This document shows, one piece after another, positions 1-7,127 of a stretch of 12,522 nucleotides of DNA. The notes under the pieces were generated by a model. It was not told where the DNA came from. It was given only the letters and a program-made list of their open reading frames with translations, and made no database searches. How positions within the stretch are numbered: the stretch's first letter is position 1; every line of letters begins with the position of its first letter. This stretch comes from W11650 sp963550755 (GTDB lineage Bacteria; Bacillota; Clostridia; Lachnospirales; Vallitaleaceae): assembly GCA_963550755.1 (NCBI GenBank), contig CAUVDV010000066.1:1-12522 (forward strand). The letters run 5' to 3'. Both the position numbers and the translations under genes were made by a program.

Positions 1-11
1 TAGCTTGTTCT

Positions 12-58
12 CTCTTGGCTGCAAGAGCCTTCGTCTTATATACTGTCCGCACAGGGAC
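12..58 (-). other. Hairpin-bearing leader of an off-window gene
   Basis: This stretch lies downstream of the minus-strand promoter at 70-98 and would be the start of its transcript. Two short stems are visible: GTCC (45-48) with GGAC (55-58) around a 6-nt loop, and a 6-bp stem CTCTTG (12-17) with CAAGAG (22-27) around a 4-nt loop. No start codon with a ribosome binding site is seen before the window edge. It could be an untranslated leader or the start of an RNA gene; too little is present to decide. Confidence 0.3.
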
Positions 59-69
59 TTTATGTTATT

Positions 70-98
70 ATAATAACACCTGACAAGGGAAATGTCAA
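70..98 (-). promoter_or_regulatory. Sigma-A-like promoter, reading off the left edge
   Basis: On the minus strand a perfect -35 TTGACA (93-98) is followed by a 17-bp spacer and a -10 TATTAT (70-75), so transcription would start near 63 and run off the left edge. The gene served is not in the window. A perfect 14-bp palindrome, GTTATTATAATAAC (64-77), overlaps the -10 box and could be a repressor site or simply an AT-rich coincidence. The promoter starts about 30 bp after the htpG stop, so the next gene is probably transcribed separately from htpG. Confidence 0.65.
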
Positions 99-128
99 TT
101 GAGTTTTATTTGGAAATTTTGTAAACTT

Positions 129-2009
129 TTATTTCCCCGCACTCAGCAGCCGCTCCAGGAGCCGATTGCTTCTTTCCAAAAAGGCAGTCATCTGCTCCGG
201 TTCCAGCGGTTTATGGCTGAGGCTGGCCAAATCGTAAATCTGATGGCAAAGCAGCGTGACCGTTTCTTCTGGCGCGCCCGGGTTTTCCAGCAGGTATTTC
301 ACCAGTGAATTGTTCTTATTGAGCAGCAGTATTTCATCGGCTGCGCCCCCCAAATCCAGTCCCATAAAGCCGTAGAGTTTATTCATATCCTGCATCCGCC
401 GCTTTTCCTCGGATAAGAGGATCAGGCCGGAAACCTGCGGATCCTTCAGCGGCTCGACGGCAATCGTCAGCGAGTCTTTGGCTAGCGCTTGACGGAAGAT
501 TTTTTCCAGATTTTCGGCTAGGCTTTTTTTAACGTCGTCGCTGATAGTTTCGTCCGTTTTCATTTCGGCGGTCACGTCCGAGTCGATCCGCTGAAAATGC
601 AGCTTATGCTCCTTGTCCTCGGCTTCTAATTTTTGCAGGAAGGGCTGATCAATATTATGGGCCAGCTCAACCGCATCCAGTCCGTTTTTCACAAAAGAGG
701 CGATATAGGACGCCTGAAGCTTGTGGTCGGTAAAGTAATAAACGGTATCGGCCGATGTCTTTTCCCGGTATTCCGGCAGGGTGAGGTAATCGCCGGCAAT
801 ATCCTTGAAGAGCAGGATATCCCTGACTTTCTCAAAAAACTTCTCGTCGCGCAGGCAGCCGTATTTGATAAAGGGGTGAATGTCCGGCCAAAACTTTTCA
901 TAGGCCTCCTTACGCTCCTTTTTAAACAGGGAATTCAGCTTGTCGGCGACTTTTTTGGTGATATAGTCGCTTAATTTTTTAACGAAGCCATCGTTCTGCA
1001 AAAAGCTGCGGGAAACATTGAGCGGCAAGTCCGGGCAATCGATCACGCCCTTTAAAAGCAGCAGGAATTCGGGAATTACTTCCTTAATATTATCGGCAAT
1101 GAAAACCTGATTGTTATACAGCTTAATCTGGCCTTCCATGGTATCAAACTCGTTTTTCAGCTTGGGAAAATACAAGATCCCTTTCAGCCGGAAGGGATAT
1201 TCCATGTTCAAATGAATCCAAAAATGCGGCTCGGCAAAATCCATAAAGGTCTTGCGGTAAAACTCCTTATATTCCTCCTCGGTCACTTCGCTCGGATTCT
1301 TTAAATACAGCGGAGCGGGGGTATTTACCGGCGTTTCTTCCTTGACAATGATATTGCCGGCCTCGTCTTTTTCCGGTTCGGCGTCGGCATTGGTCAAATA
1401 AATGGGATAAGGCATGAAAGAGCAATATTTGCGCAGGGTATCGCGCATGGTCCATTCGCTTAAAAACTTTTTGCCGTCCTCGTTGACCGTTAAAATAACA
1501 TCGGTTCCGTACTGGGTGCGGCTTCCTTCCGACATTTCATATTCCGAGCCGCCGTCGCAGCTCCATTTGACCGGTGCGGCGCCCTCCTGACAGGAAAGCG
1601 TCTGAATCTCAACTTTTTCCGCGACCATAAAAGCAGAGTAAAAGCCCAGTCCGAAATGGCCGATAATTTGGTCGCCCTCGTCCTTGTCCTTGTATTTTTC
1701 CAAAAAGTCATAAGCGCCGGAAAAGGCGATTTGATTGATGTATTTTTTAACTTCCTCACCGGTCATGCCAATACCGTGATCGGAAAAGGTAATCGTCCCG
1801 TCCTTTTCGCTGACGGTTACGTCAATCCGATAGTCGGCGGTTTCAGCCAGGCTGATTTCCCCCAGGGAAGTCATTTTTTTCAGCTTGGTCATGGCGTCGC
1901 AGCCATTGGAAACCAGCTCCCGGACAAAGATATCCAGATCCGAGTAGAGCCATTTTTTTATAATCGGAAAAATATTTTCGCTGTGAATCGATAAACTGCC
2001 TTTTTCCAT
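129..2009 (-). CDS. htpG: Molecular chaperone HtpG (bacterial Hsp90)
   Basis: This encodes the cytosolic ATP-dependent chaperone HtpG, 626 aa, a normal full length for the family. HtpG works as a homodimer that clamps client proteins during folding and stress recovery. The N-terminal GHKL ATPase fold is clear: the helix with E31, N35 and D38 (ELVSNGCDA), the DHGIGM loop (D77, G79, G81) and the GHFGLGF glycine-rich lid (117-123). The middle-domain segment NVSRSFLQ carries the conserved arginine, R334, that contacts the ATP gamma-phosphate. The C-terminal dimerisation region runs to a TAA at 129-131. I chose the ATG at 2009 because an AGGAGG ribosome binding site lies 11 nt upstream and family homology begins here; the frame stays open upstream to 2237, but that part is leader. 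No intrinsic terminator is obvious downstream. Identification is firm. Confidence 0.97.
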   Translation of the reverse strand: MEKGSLSIHSENIFPIIKKWLYSDLDIFVRELVSNGCDAMTKLKKMTSLGEISLAETADYRIDVTVSEKDGTITFSDHGIGMTGEEVKKYINQIAFSGAYDFLEKYKDKDEGDQIIGHFGLGFYSAFMVAEKVEIQTLSCQEGAAPVKWSCDGGSEYEMSEGSRTQYGTDVILTVNEDGKKFLSEWTMRDTLRKYCSFMPYPIYLTNADAEPEKDEAGNIIVKEETPVNTPAPLYLKNPSEVTEEEYKEFYRKTFMDFAEPHFWIHLNMEYPFRLKGILYFPKLKNEFDTMEGQIKLYNNQVFIADNIKEVIPEFLLLLKGVIDCPDLPLNVSRSFLQNDGFVKKLSDYITKKVADKLNSLFKKERKEAYEKFWPDIHPFIKYGCLRDEKFFEKVRDILLFKDIAGDYLTLPEYREKTSADTVYYFTDHKLQASYIASFVKNGLDAVELAHNIDQPFLQKLEAEDKEHKLHFQRIDSDVTAEMKTDETISDDVKKSLAENLEKIFRQALAKDSLTIAVEPLKDPQVSGLILLSEEKRRMQDMNKLYGFMGLDLGGAADEILLLNKNNSLVKYLLENPGAPEETVTLLCHQIYDLASLSHKPLEPEQMTAFLERSNRLLERLLSAGK

Positions 2010-2058
2010 AATAGTAATGTCCTCCTGAATAAACGTCGTTTTATTGAATAAAAATACG

Positions 2059-2168
2059 CAATGTTTCTTAGGCCGCGCTGGCCGCTTTGACTGGCAGCTA
2101 CCGGTCAGAGCAGGCGAAGCGCGGCAAGACGTGGCTTTCTGCGGGAAAGCCGCGCGTAAGAAGCATTG
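2059..2168. other. Structured element filling the htpG leader
   Basis: This GC-rich 110-bp block can fold into a multi-stem structure. A 12-bp outer stem pairs 2059-2070 with 2157-2168. Inside it is a long arm: 2072-2079 with 2118-2125, then 2081-2083 with 2113-2115, then 2084-2094 with 2101-2111 around a 6-nt loop. A second hairpin pairs 2133-2139 with 2145-2151. The segment 2119-2125 can alternatively pair with 2149-2155, which would break both inner stems. The predicted htpG start lies about 4 nt beyond one edge, so the element would form most of the htpG 5' leader. All three imperfect pairs are U-G wobbles when read on the plus strand and A-C mismatches on the minus strand, so the fold is better on the strand antisense to htpG. 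It could be a regulatory leader, an antisense RNA or a palindromic mobile repeat. Confidence 0.6.
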
Positions 2169-2178
2169 ACTTTTCTTT

Positions 2179-2207
2179 ATTTTAAACATTTTCACCGGGT
2201 TTGTCAA
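2179..2207 (-). promoter_or_regulatory. htpG promoter (sigma-A type)
   Basis: On the minus strand a perfect -35 TTGACA (2202-2207), a 17-bp spacer and a -10 TAAAAT (2179-2184) predict a start near 2172, leaving a leader of about 163 nt before htpG. Direct repeats reading AAACCCGG on the minus strand (2210-2217 and 2195-2202) flank the -35 box with a 15-bp period and are a candidate operator. I see no CIRCE inverted repeat (HrcA) and no CtsR heptads here, so heat-shock control, if present, must work another way. Confidence 0.75.
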
Positions 2208-2434
2208 TTCCGGGTTTCCGGGGAAGGGATTTTCCAAACTTTTTTGTTTTTATCATGGGGCAGTTTTTCGGCTTTTTCCGGAGCGGCAGATAGTTTTTGT
2301 ATTTTGGCCGGCCGGCGGCTCGGACGCAGGAACAACATAAACAAAAGATTAAAAGAGAATAAAGAAAAAATGGACTGGAACAGAATTGCCTTGAAATGGC
2401 GGGATTGAAGAAAGAAAAAAATTGCCTTATTAAA

Positions 2435-2492
2435 AATAGGACTAATTGCTTACGAAAGATGGGTAGATCACTGGTCAATAGTATGATATAAT
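2435..2492 (+). promoter_or_regulatory. Promoter of surface-protein gene 1, extended -10
   Basis: A perfect extended -10, TGATATAAT (2484-2492), has no good -35; position -35 reads TAGATC. Transcription should start near 2499, giving a 167-nt leader. The surrounding 17-mer (2478-2494) is identical to the one before the second surface-protein gene (6970-6986). An 11-mer, AATAGGACTAA (2435-2445), begins exactly 52 bp before the TATAAT in both promoters. Because a weak -35 often goes with activator dependence, the 11-mer is a candidate activator site; that is inference. Confidence 0.75.
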
Positions 2493-2593
2493 CATTCAAG
2501 ATGTTTAAGCAGAGGCGCAGAGATTTTGGAAGTGTATTTTTAAAAGAAGATATTTGCAAATCTAATGACAGACTGAAACCAAGAAACATTACC

Positions 2594-2638
2594 GCTTAGG
2601 TAGGCGATTCACCATTCGGTGAAAAAGGGACCCTGAGC
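2594..2638 (+). promoter_or_regulatory. Leader hairpin before surface-protein gene 1
   Basis: GCTTAGG (2594-2600) pairs with CCTGAGC (2632-2638), with one G-U wobble, enclosing a perfect 6-bp hairpin, TTCACC (2608-2613) with GGTGAA (2618-2623) around a 4-nt loop. It ends 17 nt before the AGGAG ribosome binding site (2655-2659). There is no U-tract, so it is not a terminator. It matches no riboswitch consensus I know well. A role in mRNA stability or translation is possible. Confidence 0.45.
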
Positions 2639-2665
2639 AGGAAACAAGAAAAAAAGGAGTGCAAG

Positions 2666-5600
2666 ATGAAGAAAAAGATCATAAGCTGGAGTTTGGTGCT
2701 GATGCTTCTTTTGAATCTGGTTTTTCCCAATGTCAATATATTGGCGGAAGAGGGAACAATGACAGAAGCCGGGCAGACGGAGCAGGCAGAAACAACGGAA
2801 AATTTGATGCCGCAGGCGGCCTCGCCAACGACGATTCAGTTGGTTCGGCAGCAGCCGCAGGCAAATGATGTGTCGGGGAAACTAAAGAACTTAGAAGCGG
2901 AATTGCTTCAAGACGGACAACCGGTTTCTCCCAATGGAACGCTGGATCAAAATAAGCCGTTCCAGATTAAGGCTAGCTTTAGTGTTCCGGTGCTGGGCGA
3001 TAGTATTTCAGCCGGGGATGCCGTACAAAAGGGAGACAAAGCCACGATCGTGCTGGCTGAAGGGCTACAGCTAAAGGAAGAAACCAGTTTTGGACTGCAG
3101 GAGGGTCTGAAAATCGGAACCGTAACGCTGAAGCAAAGCGGCAGTCAGATTTTGGCGGAGGTTGTTTTTGACGGTGACGATGATATTTATAATGGAAATT
3201 CCAGTGATGTAAAAGCACATTTTGAAGTAAACTTTGAGGCGCTTTCTTCCGGCAGCGGGCAGACCGGGGAAACGGCTGTCTTTGGTGTTCTGGGGAAAGA
3301 ATATAAGTTAAAGCTGGTCGATATAGAATATGTGCTAAAGAAGGAAGGCGCTTTGGATTTAAAGAACCGGCTGGCCAACTGGAAAATTACGGTTGAACTA
3401 AAGGACAAAAATGATCCGAATAATTCCCTTGACTTGGCAGATTATATCCTGGTTGACGATTTGTTTTCTAAGGAGAGCCAATTTAATGCCGGTCAGTATG
3501 TAGAGGATTCTTTTAAAGTAGAAGATGAAAATGAAACAGATAAAACCGATCCGGCTAAGTTGAATAAGAAGTATGAAGATCCGCAGGACGGCAGCAAGGT
3601 AACAAAACTGCATTATACTTTCCCGCAGGGTTCTGTCGGCCGGCAGGTGATTACCCTGCAGACAAGCTTGACTGCGGCGGAAGCCAATCCGCAAAAGCAT
3701 GTGTCGGTTACGAATAAGTACAACGAAGCACAGCTGTATTTTAAAACGGATCAGGCGGCCAAGGCCAAAGACGGCAGACTGCTGAATGCTGAAGGAAAAG
3801 AATGGATCCAAAAATGGGGAGGCGCGCCGGATAAGGATAATAAGACCTTTGAATGGACGATTGCGCTGAATCAGGAAAAAGAACACTTGGAAGATGTGGT
3901 CGTTACGGATGCGCTGCAAGCCGGTATGACCTTTGTCAGCGCCAGATTGATTAAGAATGACCAAGTGGCTAAAGAATGGACGGCTGAGCCGAATAACAGT
4001 CAGTATCAGCTTGGTACTCTTGACGGAGAAGCACGGCTGATTATTAAGGTGCAGGTCGAGCGGCAAAACAATGAGTTTAGCCGGAACTTTAAAAACCTGG
4101 CCGAAGTAACCTGGAAGGACAATCCGTCGCCCTTTAGGCGGACAGCCGACTATACCTTTAAGTTTGTGAATAATATTGAAAAAGACCTTGTCGGCGGCCG
4201 CAAAAGCGATACCGCCCGCAATTGGGAGCAGGCGGCAATTCGCTGGGAAATAACGGTGGATGACGAGGCCTTAAAACAGATGCAGACCCCGCGGGTGTTT
4301 GACTTAATGATTTATGATAAAGTGAATGCCCCGAAAGACAGCAATAATCGCTACCAAGTGAAAGACTTGGAGAAATTTACCTTAACCGAGGAGGCGCGGC
4401 AGACTTTAGGGATTGCAGACGATACGGCCATGAAAAGCTTTATGCAGAATCTGAAGCCGATATACCATGATTATCTGAAGTATGTGGAAGGAAGTTTTAA
4501 GCCGTTATCAGGGCTGGAGCAAGGCCAGATCACGGTTTTCCCGGTGCAAAATGCCGATGGTGTTACGGTCGGCGATTTGGTGATGGTTTCCGGTCCGGTC
4601 AAGAATCAAGAGAACTGGAAGTTTATCCTTGAGGCGGCAGTGACCGATCCCTATGTTATGAATATACAGCCGAAAGGAATTGATATTAATAATACCGCTC
4701 AGCTTTTTGACGGTACTGTCTTTAAGGGAGAAGCCAGAGTCAGCATAGCGGATTATAAGTCGCGGATGCTGGAAAAGGAATTGCTGGACGAAGCGCAGGC
4801 TGAAGAGTTCAGAAAGGCTCCGACTGCTGCATTAGTCAACAGCGCTAAGACCACCGATCCGAAAAAAGGGTATCATTATTCGGATAATACGGTTCTTTAC
4901 CGGATCAGTATCAATGGTGATAATCATCAATATTTGGATTTGGCCTTGGGTCAAAATGTTCAGCTCAAGGACGTCCTGCCGGAGGGCTGGGAATTTGTCA
5001 GCGTTAATGAGCAGGCCGATTATCTCATTTTTGCAGGAGAAACGATCAACTTCAATGCCGATAATTTGGCGGTAACGGCCAAGGGTCAGGCGATTAGCGG
5101 CAAATGGAATGAAGCGGTGCCGGGGCTTAATTGGCTGGCCAAGAAGTCAACAGAAATTGAAACCATTAGTCCGGCTGAAACCATCCGGCATCAAAAAGCG
5201 GAGATTGTTATGGGTAAGGCAGCCGCTCCCTATGTGGTGGTTTTAGCGGCGCGGCCGACCGAAGCCAAATTGAAGGAATATTTGACCAAGGGCGGTATGC
5301 CGGTTATGGAAAATAAGGCGGTGCTGAGGGGTGACAACACAACGGATGCGCTGTTTAGAACGCAAAAGGTTGAGTTTGATGTTCGGCTTTTAAACAAGGA
5401 CGTTATTACCTTGGGCGGCGTTTTGGAATGGACGATTCAGTATAATCCGAAGAACTTCCCGGTACCGGTAGAAAAAGCCGTGTTGGAGGATACCTTATCG
5501 GAGGGAATGAATCTGCGGATGAAGGCCGACGGTTCGCTGGATTTGGAAAACGCGTTTTTCCTGAATGAAGTGACGGCCGGCACAGAAAAGCGGATTCCTT

Positions 5601-6454
5601 TAACCGAAGGACAGGATATTACATATGATGCGGGCACGAGGACTTTGACCTTGAACCTGCCGGATAAGCAAAAAGCCTACCGGTTTACGTATCTGACGGA
5701 TGTGACCGGCACAGAGGGAACCAAGCTTAATAATAAGGTTAAGCTGAAAGGAATGGACGGCAATTCTCAAACCACGGAAAAAGAGTATAAGATTCAGGCG
5801 ATTGACGGCGGCGGCAGCTATAAAGCTAACGCCCTGATTGAGCTTAGAAAAGTGGATGAAGCCGGCAATCCTTTGGCTGGAGCGGAGTTTCAGCTGACTG
5901 CTGCCGGCACTGCGCCGCAGACGCTGACGACTGGTGCAACCGGTTTTCTCCGGTTTAATCATCTGCTGGATGAAATCGGGACGCGCACCTATACGTTAAA
6001 GGAAACGAAAGCGCCGGAGGGCTATTTGCTTGACGAAACAGAGCATACCGTAGCGGTCGAGCGGGAATCGGCCACCAAGGTTAAGGTGCTGATTGATGGT
6101 ATAGAAACCCGTGAGATTAGAGTGGTTAATCAGAGAAAGCCGGTTGACCCCGGTAATGATACGCCGCTGAAGCCTTATGATCCGGACAACGGCGACGATA
6201 CGCCGCCGGTGACCCCGCCGACTCCACCGGTGACCCCGGTGACACCGCCGGCCGATATTGACGAGAATCCGATTCCGGAAGGCAACACCACTGTTCCGCA
6301 AGAATCGGTAACAGTACCGGAAGTGCCTTTCACCGATGAGATTCCGGAAGGCGTTCCGGAGCTGCCCAAAACTGGCGGTATTCCAGGAGAAGCATTCAGT
6401 TTCTTCGGTATGGCTTTAGCGGCATTGGGATTGTTGTTTAAGCGCAGTAAGTAA
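2666..6454 (+). CDS. LPXTG-anchored adhesin-like surface protein 1
   Basis: A 1262-aa secreted, wall-anchored protein. Residues 1-27 are a Sec signal peptide, probably cut after A27. An acidic/Gln-rich linker to about residue 70 leads to a large region of adhesin-like beta modules. Five segments of the type W/Y-x-I (at W239, W397, W527, Y745, W922) suggest repeated collagen-binding-adhesin or DUF11-like folds. Residues 1055-1160 form a SpaA/Cna_B-type domain with a complete isopeptide triad: K1062, E1113 in YTLKETKAPEGY, and N1155 in VVNQ. A Pro/Thr-rich wall-spanning stretch precedes LPKTG (1233-1237), a hydrophobic helix and the basic tail KRSK. It should be attached to peptidoglycan by a sortase, which is not in this window. 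The start is set by AGGAG 6 nt upstream. Its ends closely match the next gene, so the two are paralogues. The ligand is unknown; host adhesion is inferred. Confidence 0.9.
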   Translation: MKKKIISWSLVLMLLLNLVFPNVNILAEEGTMTEAGQTEQAETTENLMPQAASPTTIQLVRQQPQANDVSGKLKNLEAELLQDGQPVSPNGTLDQNKPFQIKASFSVPVLGDSISAGDAVQKGDKATIVLAEGLQLKEETSFGLQEGLKIGTVTLKQSGSQILAEVVFDGDDDIYNGNSSDVKAHFEVNFEALSSGSGQTGETAVFGVLGKEYKLKLVDIEYVLKKEGALDLKNRLANWKITVELKDKNDPNNSLDLADYILVDDLFSKESQFNAGQYVEDSFKVEDENETDKTDPAKLNKKYEDPQDGSKVTKLHYTFPQGSVGRQVITLQTSLTAAEANPQKHVSVTNKYNEAQLYFKTDQAAKAKDGRLLNAEGKEWIQKWGGAPDKDNKTFEWTIALNQEKEHLEDVVVTDALQAGMTFVSARLIKNDQVAKEWTAEPNNSQYQLGTLDGEARLIIKVQVERQNNEFSRNFKNLAEVTWKDNPSPFRRTADYTFKFVNNIEKDLVGGRKSDTARNWEQAAIRWEITVDDEALKQMQTPRVFDLMIYDKVNAPKDSNNRYQVKDLEKFTLTEEARQTLGIADDTAMKSFMQNLKPIYHDYLKYVEGSFKPLSGLEQGQITVFPVQNADGVTVGDLVMVSGPVKNQENWKFILEAAVTDPYVMNIQPKGIDINNTAQLFDGTVFKGEARVSIADYKSRMLEKELLDEAQAEEFRKAPTAALVNSAKTTDPKKGYHYSDNTVLYRISINGDNHQYLDLALGQNVQLKDVLPEGWEFVSVNEQADYLIFAGETINFNADNLAVTAKGQAISGKWNEAVPGLNWLAKKSTEIETISPAETIRHQKAEIVMGKAAAPYVVVLAARPTEAKLKEYLTKGGMPVMENKAVLRGDNTTDALFRTQKVEFDVRLLNKDVITLGGVLEWTIQYNPKNFPVPVEKAVLEDTLSEGMNLRMKADGSLDLENAFFLNEVTAGTEKRIPLTEGQDITYDAGTRTLTLNLPDKQKAYRFTYLTDVTGTEGTKLNNKVKLKGMDGNSQTTEKEYKIQAIDGGGSYKANALIELRKVDEAGNPLAGAEFQLTAAGTAPQTLTTGATGFLRFNHLLDEIGTRTYTLKETKAPEGYLLDETEHTVAVERESATKVKVLIDGIETREIRVVNQRKPVDPGNDTPLKPYDPDNGDDTPPVTPPTPPVTPVTPPADIDENPIPEGNTTVPQESVTVPEVPFTDEIPEGVPELPKTGGIPGEAFSFFGMALAALGLLFKRSK

Positions 6455-6525
6455 GGCGGCGCGAATAAAACGGATAACACAGCCTAAAACCGGCGCAGGG
6501 AATAAAGCGGCCGGCGGCTGAAAAA

Positions 6526-6627
6526 GAAAAAGCAGCGCTTGGCGGGTTTTTGTACCGCTTTCCAATCGTTAGATTTTGGGTCTGACCTTTGGGGACGGGA
6601 TAGGATCTCCGCGGGGGCTGCTTTTTC
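6526..6627. terminator. Long-loop inverted repeat, possible terminator
   Basis: GAAAAAGCAGC (6526-6536) and GCTGCTTTTTC (6617-6627) are a perfect 11-bp inverted repeat separated by 80 nt. Inside, GCGG (6542-6545) can pair with CCGC (6609-6612), so a longer stem is possible. The right arm is followed by CAATTTTT. It lies 72 bp after the surface-protein gene 1 stop and is the best terminator candidate there, but the loop is much longer than in ordinary intrinsic terminators. It could instead be the remnant of a small palindromic mobile element. Confidence 0.45.
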
Positions 6628-6736
6628 AATTTTTAGGACGGGAAATAAGCCAAACCGGGGAAGTTTTGCCGGTCGGCAGTAAGACCGCCGGGAAAAACAA
6701 CAAACCACCCGCCACCCGAAGGCCAAAACTTTGATG

Positions 6737-6750
6737 CCGAATCGATTCGG
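6737..6750. repeat. Perfect 14-bp palindrome
   Basis: CCGAATCGATTCGG is perfectly self-complementary and stands alone in a gene-free spacer about 230 bp before the next -10 box. It could be a dimeric regulator site, but it is too far upstream for a simple operator. Confidence 0.4.
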
Positions 6751-6926
6751 AAATTACCGGCCTGACCGCAGAGCAGAGAGCCAAGTGATGACTGCGTCCG
6801 CCACAGCAGACAAAAAACAAAGAAAACATAAAGAAAATATTAAAAAATAGAAGTGAAAATTTTCTTGTTTTTATAATTCCCTTTAAACAGTGGAGCTGCA
6901 GCAGTGATGATTTTTTTGAGCTATAA

Positions 6927-6984
6927 AATAGGACTAAAAACCTATAAAGTTTGGGTGGAATTCATGTCGATAGTATGATATAAT
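6927..6984 (+). promoter_or_regulatory. Promoter of surface-protein gene 2, extended -10
   Basis: A perfect extended -10, TGATATAAT (6976-6984), with a poor -35 (TGGAAT) predicts a start near 6991 and a 137-nt leader. The motif AATAGGACTAA (6927-6937) starts 52 bp before the TATAAT, as in the promoter at 2435-2492, and the 17-mer 6970-6986 is identical. Sequence between the two blocks is only partly conserved, so the shared pieces look selected rather than merely recently copied. Confidence 0.75.
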
Positions 6985-7043
6985 CACTACAAGGACATAG
7001 ATATTGAAAAGGCGTGAAGGTTTAAGGATTGTTTTTTTCGGGA

Positions 7044-7082
7044 CAGGACAGGATGAATCAAGGAAAATCCTAAGATGTCCTG
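7044..7082 (+). promoter_or_regulatory. Leader hairpin before surface-protein gene 2
   Basis: CAGGACA (7044-7050) pairs with TGTCCTG (7076-7082), and the adjoining GGAT (7051-7054) pairs with ATCC (7067-7070), leaving a 5-nt bulge and a 12-nt loop. It ends 34 nt before AGGAG (7117-7121). Its sequence is unlike the gene 1 leader hairpin, though the position is similar. No U-tract follows, so it is not a terminator. Confidence 0.45.
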
Positions 7083-7127
7083 GGAAGAACAGGGAGCACA
7101 GAAACAAGGAAAGAAAAGGAGTACGAG

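Larger units (their letters stand above)
6455..6926. other. Gene-free spacer between the surface-protein genes
   Basis: No ORF here has a credible start or protein-like sequence. The left half is GC-rich and holds the inverted repeat at 6526-6627 and a perfect 14-bp palindrome at 6737-6750. The right half (about 6800-6926) is A-rich and leads into the next promoter; it includes a 10-bp palindrome, GAAAATTTTC. The 11-mer GGCCGGCGGCT (6509-6519) also occurs upstream of surface-protein gene 1 (2310-2320), which fits a duplicated flank. Confidence 0.6.

Noticed and set aside
112..136. Intrinsic terminator for htpG (GGAAAT/ATTTCC hairpin)
   Set aside because: The stem is AT-rich, the loop is 13 nt, and no T-run follows on the minus strand.
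2059..2168. tRNA or tRNA-like gene, suggested by the cloverleaf-like fold
   Set aside because: The arms have the wrong sizes, there is no T-loop GTTCRANYC sequence, and no CCA or acceptor stem of 7 bp.
2010..2237. In-frame 76-residue N-terminal extension of htpG
   Set aside because: The family starts at MEKGSLSIHSEN, a strong AGGAGG site precedes the ATG at 2009, and the predicted promoter lies inside the extension.
2182..2589. Reverse-strand frame of 135 codons upstream of gene 1
   Set aside because: It runs through two promoters, has no ribosome binding site, and its Phe/Leu/Ser-rich translation reflects AT-rich spacer sequence.
2594..2638. Fluoride, c-di-GMP or TPP riboswitch in the gene 1 leader
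   Set aside because: Short matches such as GGCGAT and CCCTGAG are present, but the conserved cores of these riboswitches are missing.
3398..4066. Reverse-strand 222-codon frame inside surface-protein gene 1
   Set aside because: It is antisense to a clearly coding region, lacks a ribosome binding site, and has a composition typical of a shadow frame.
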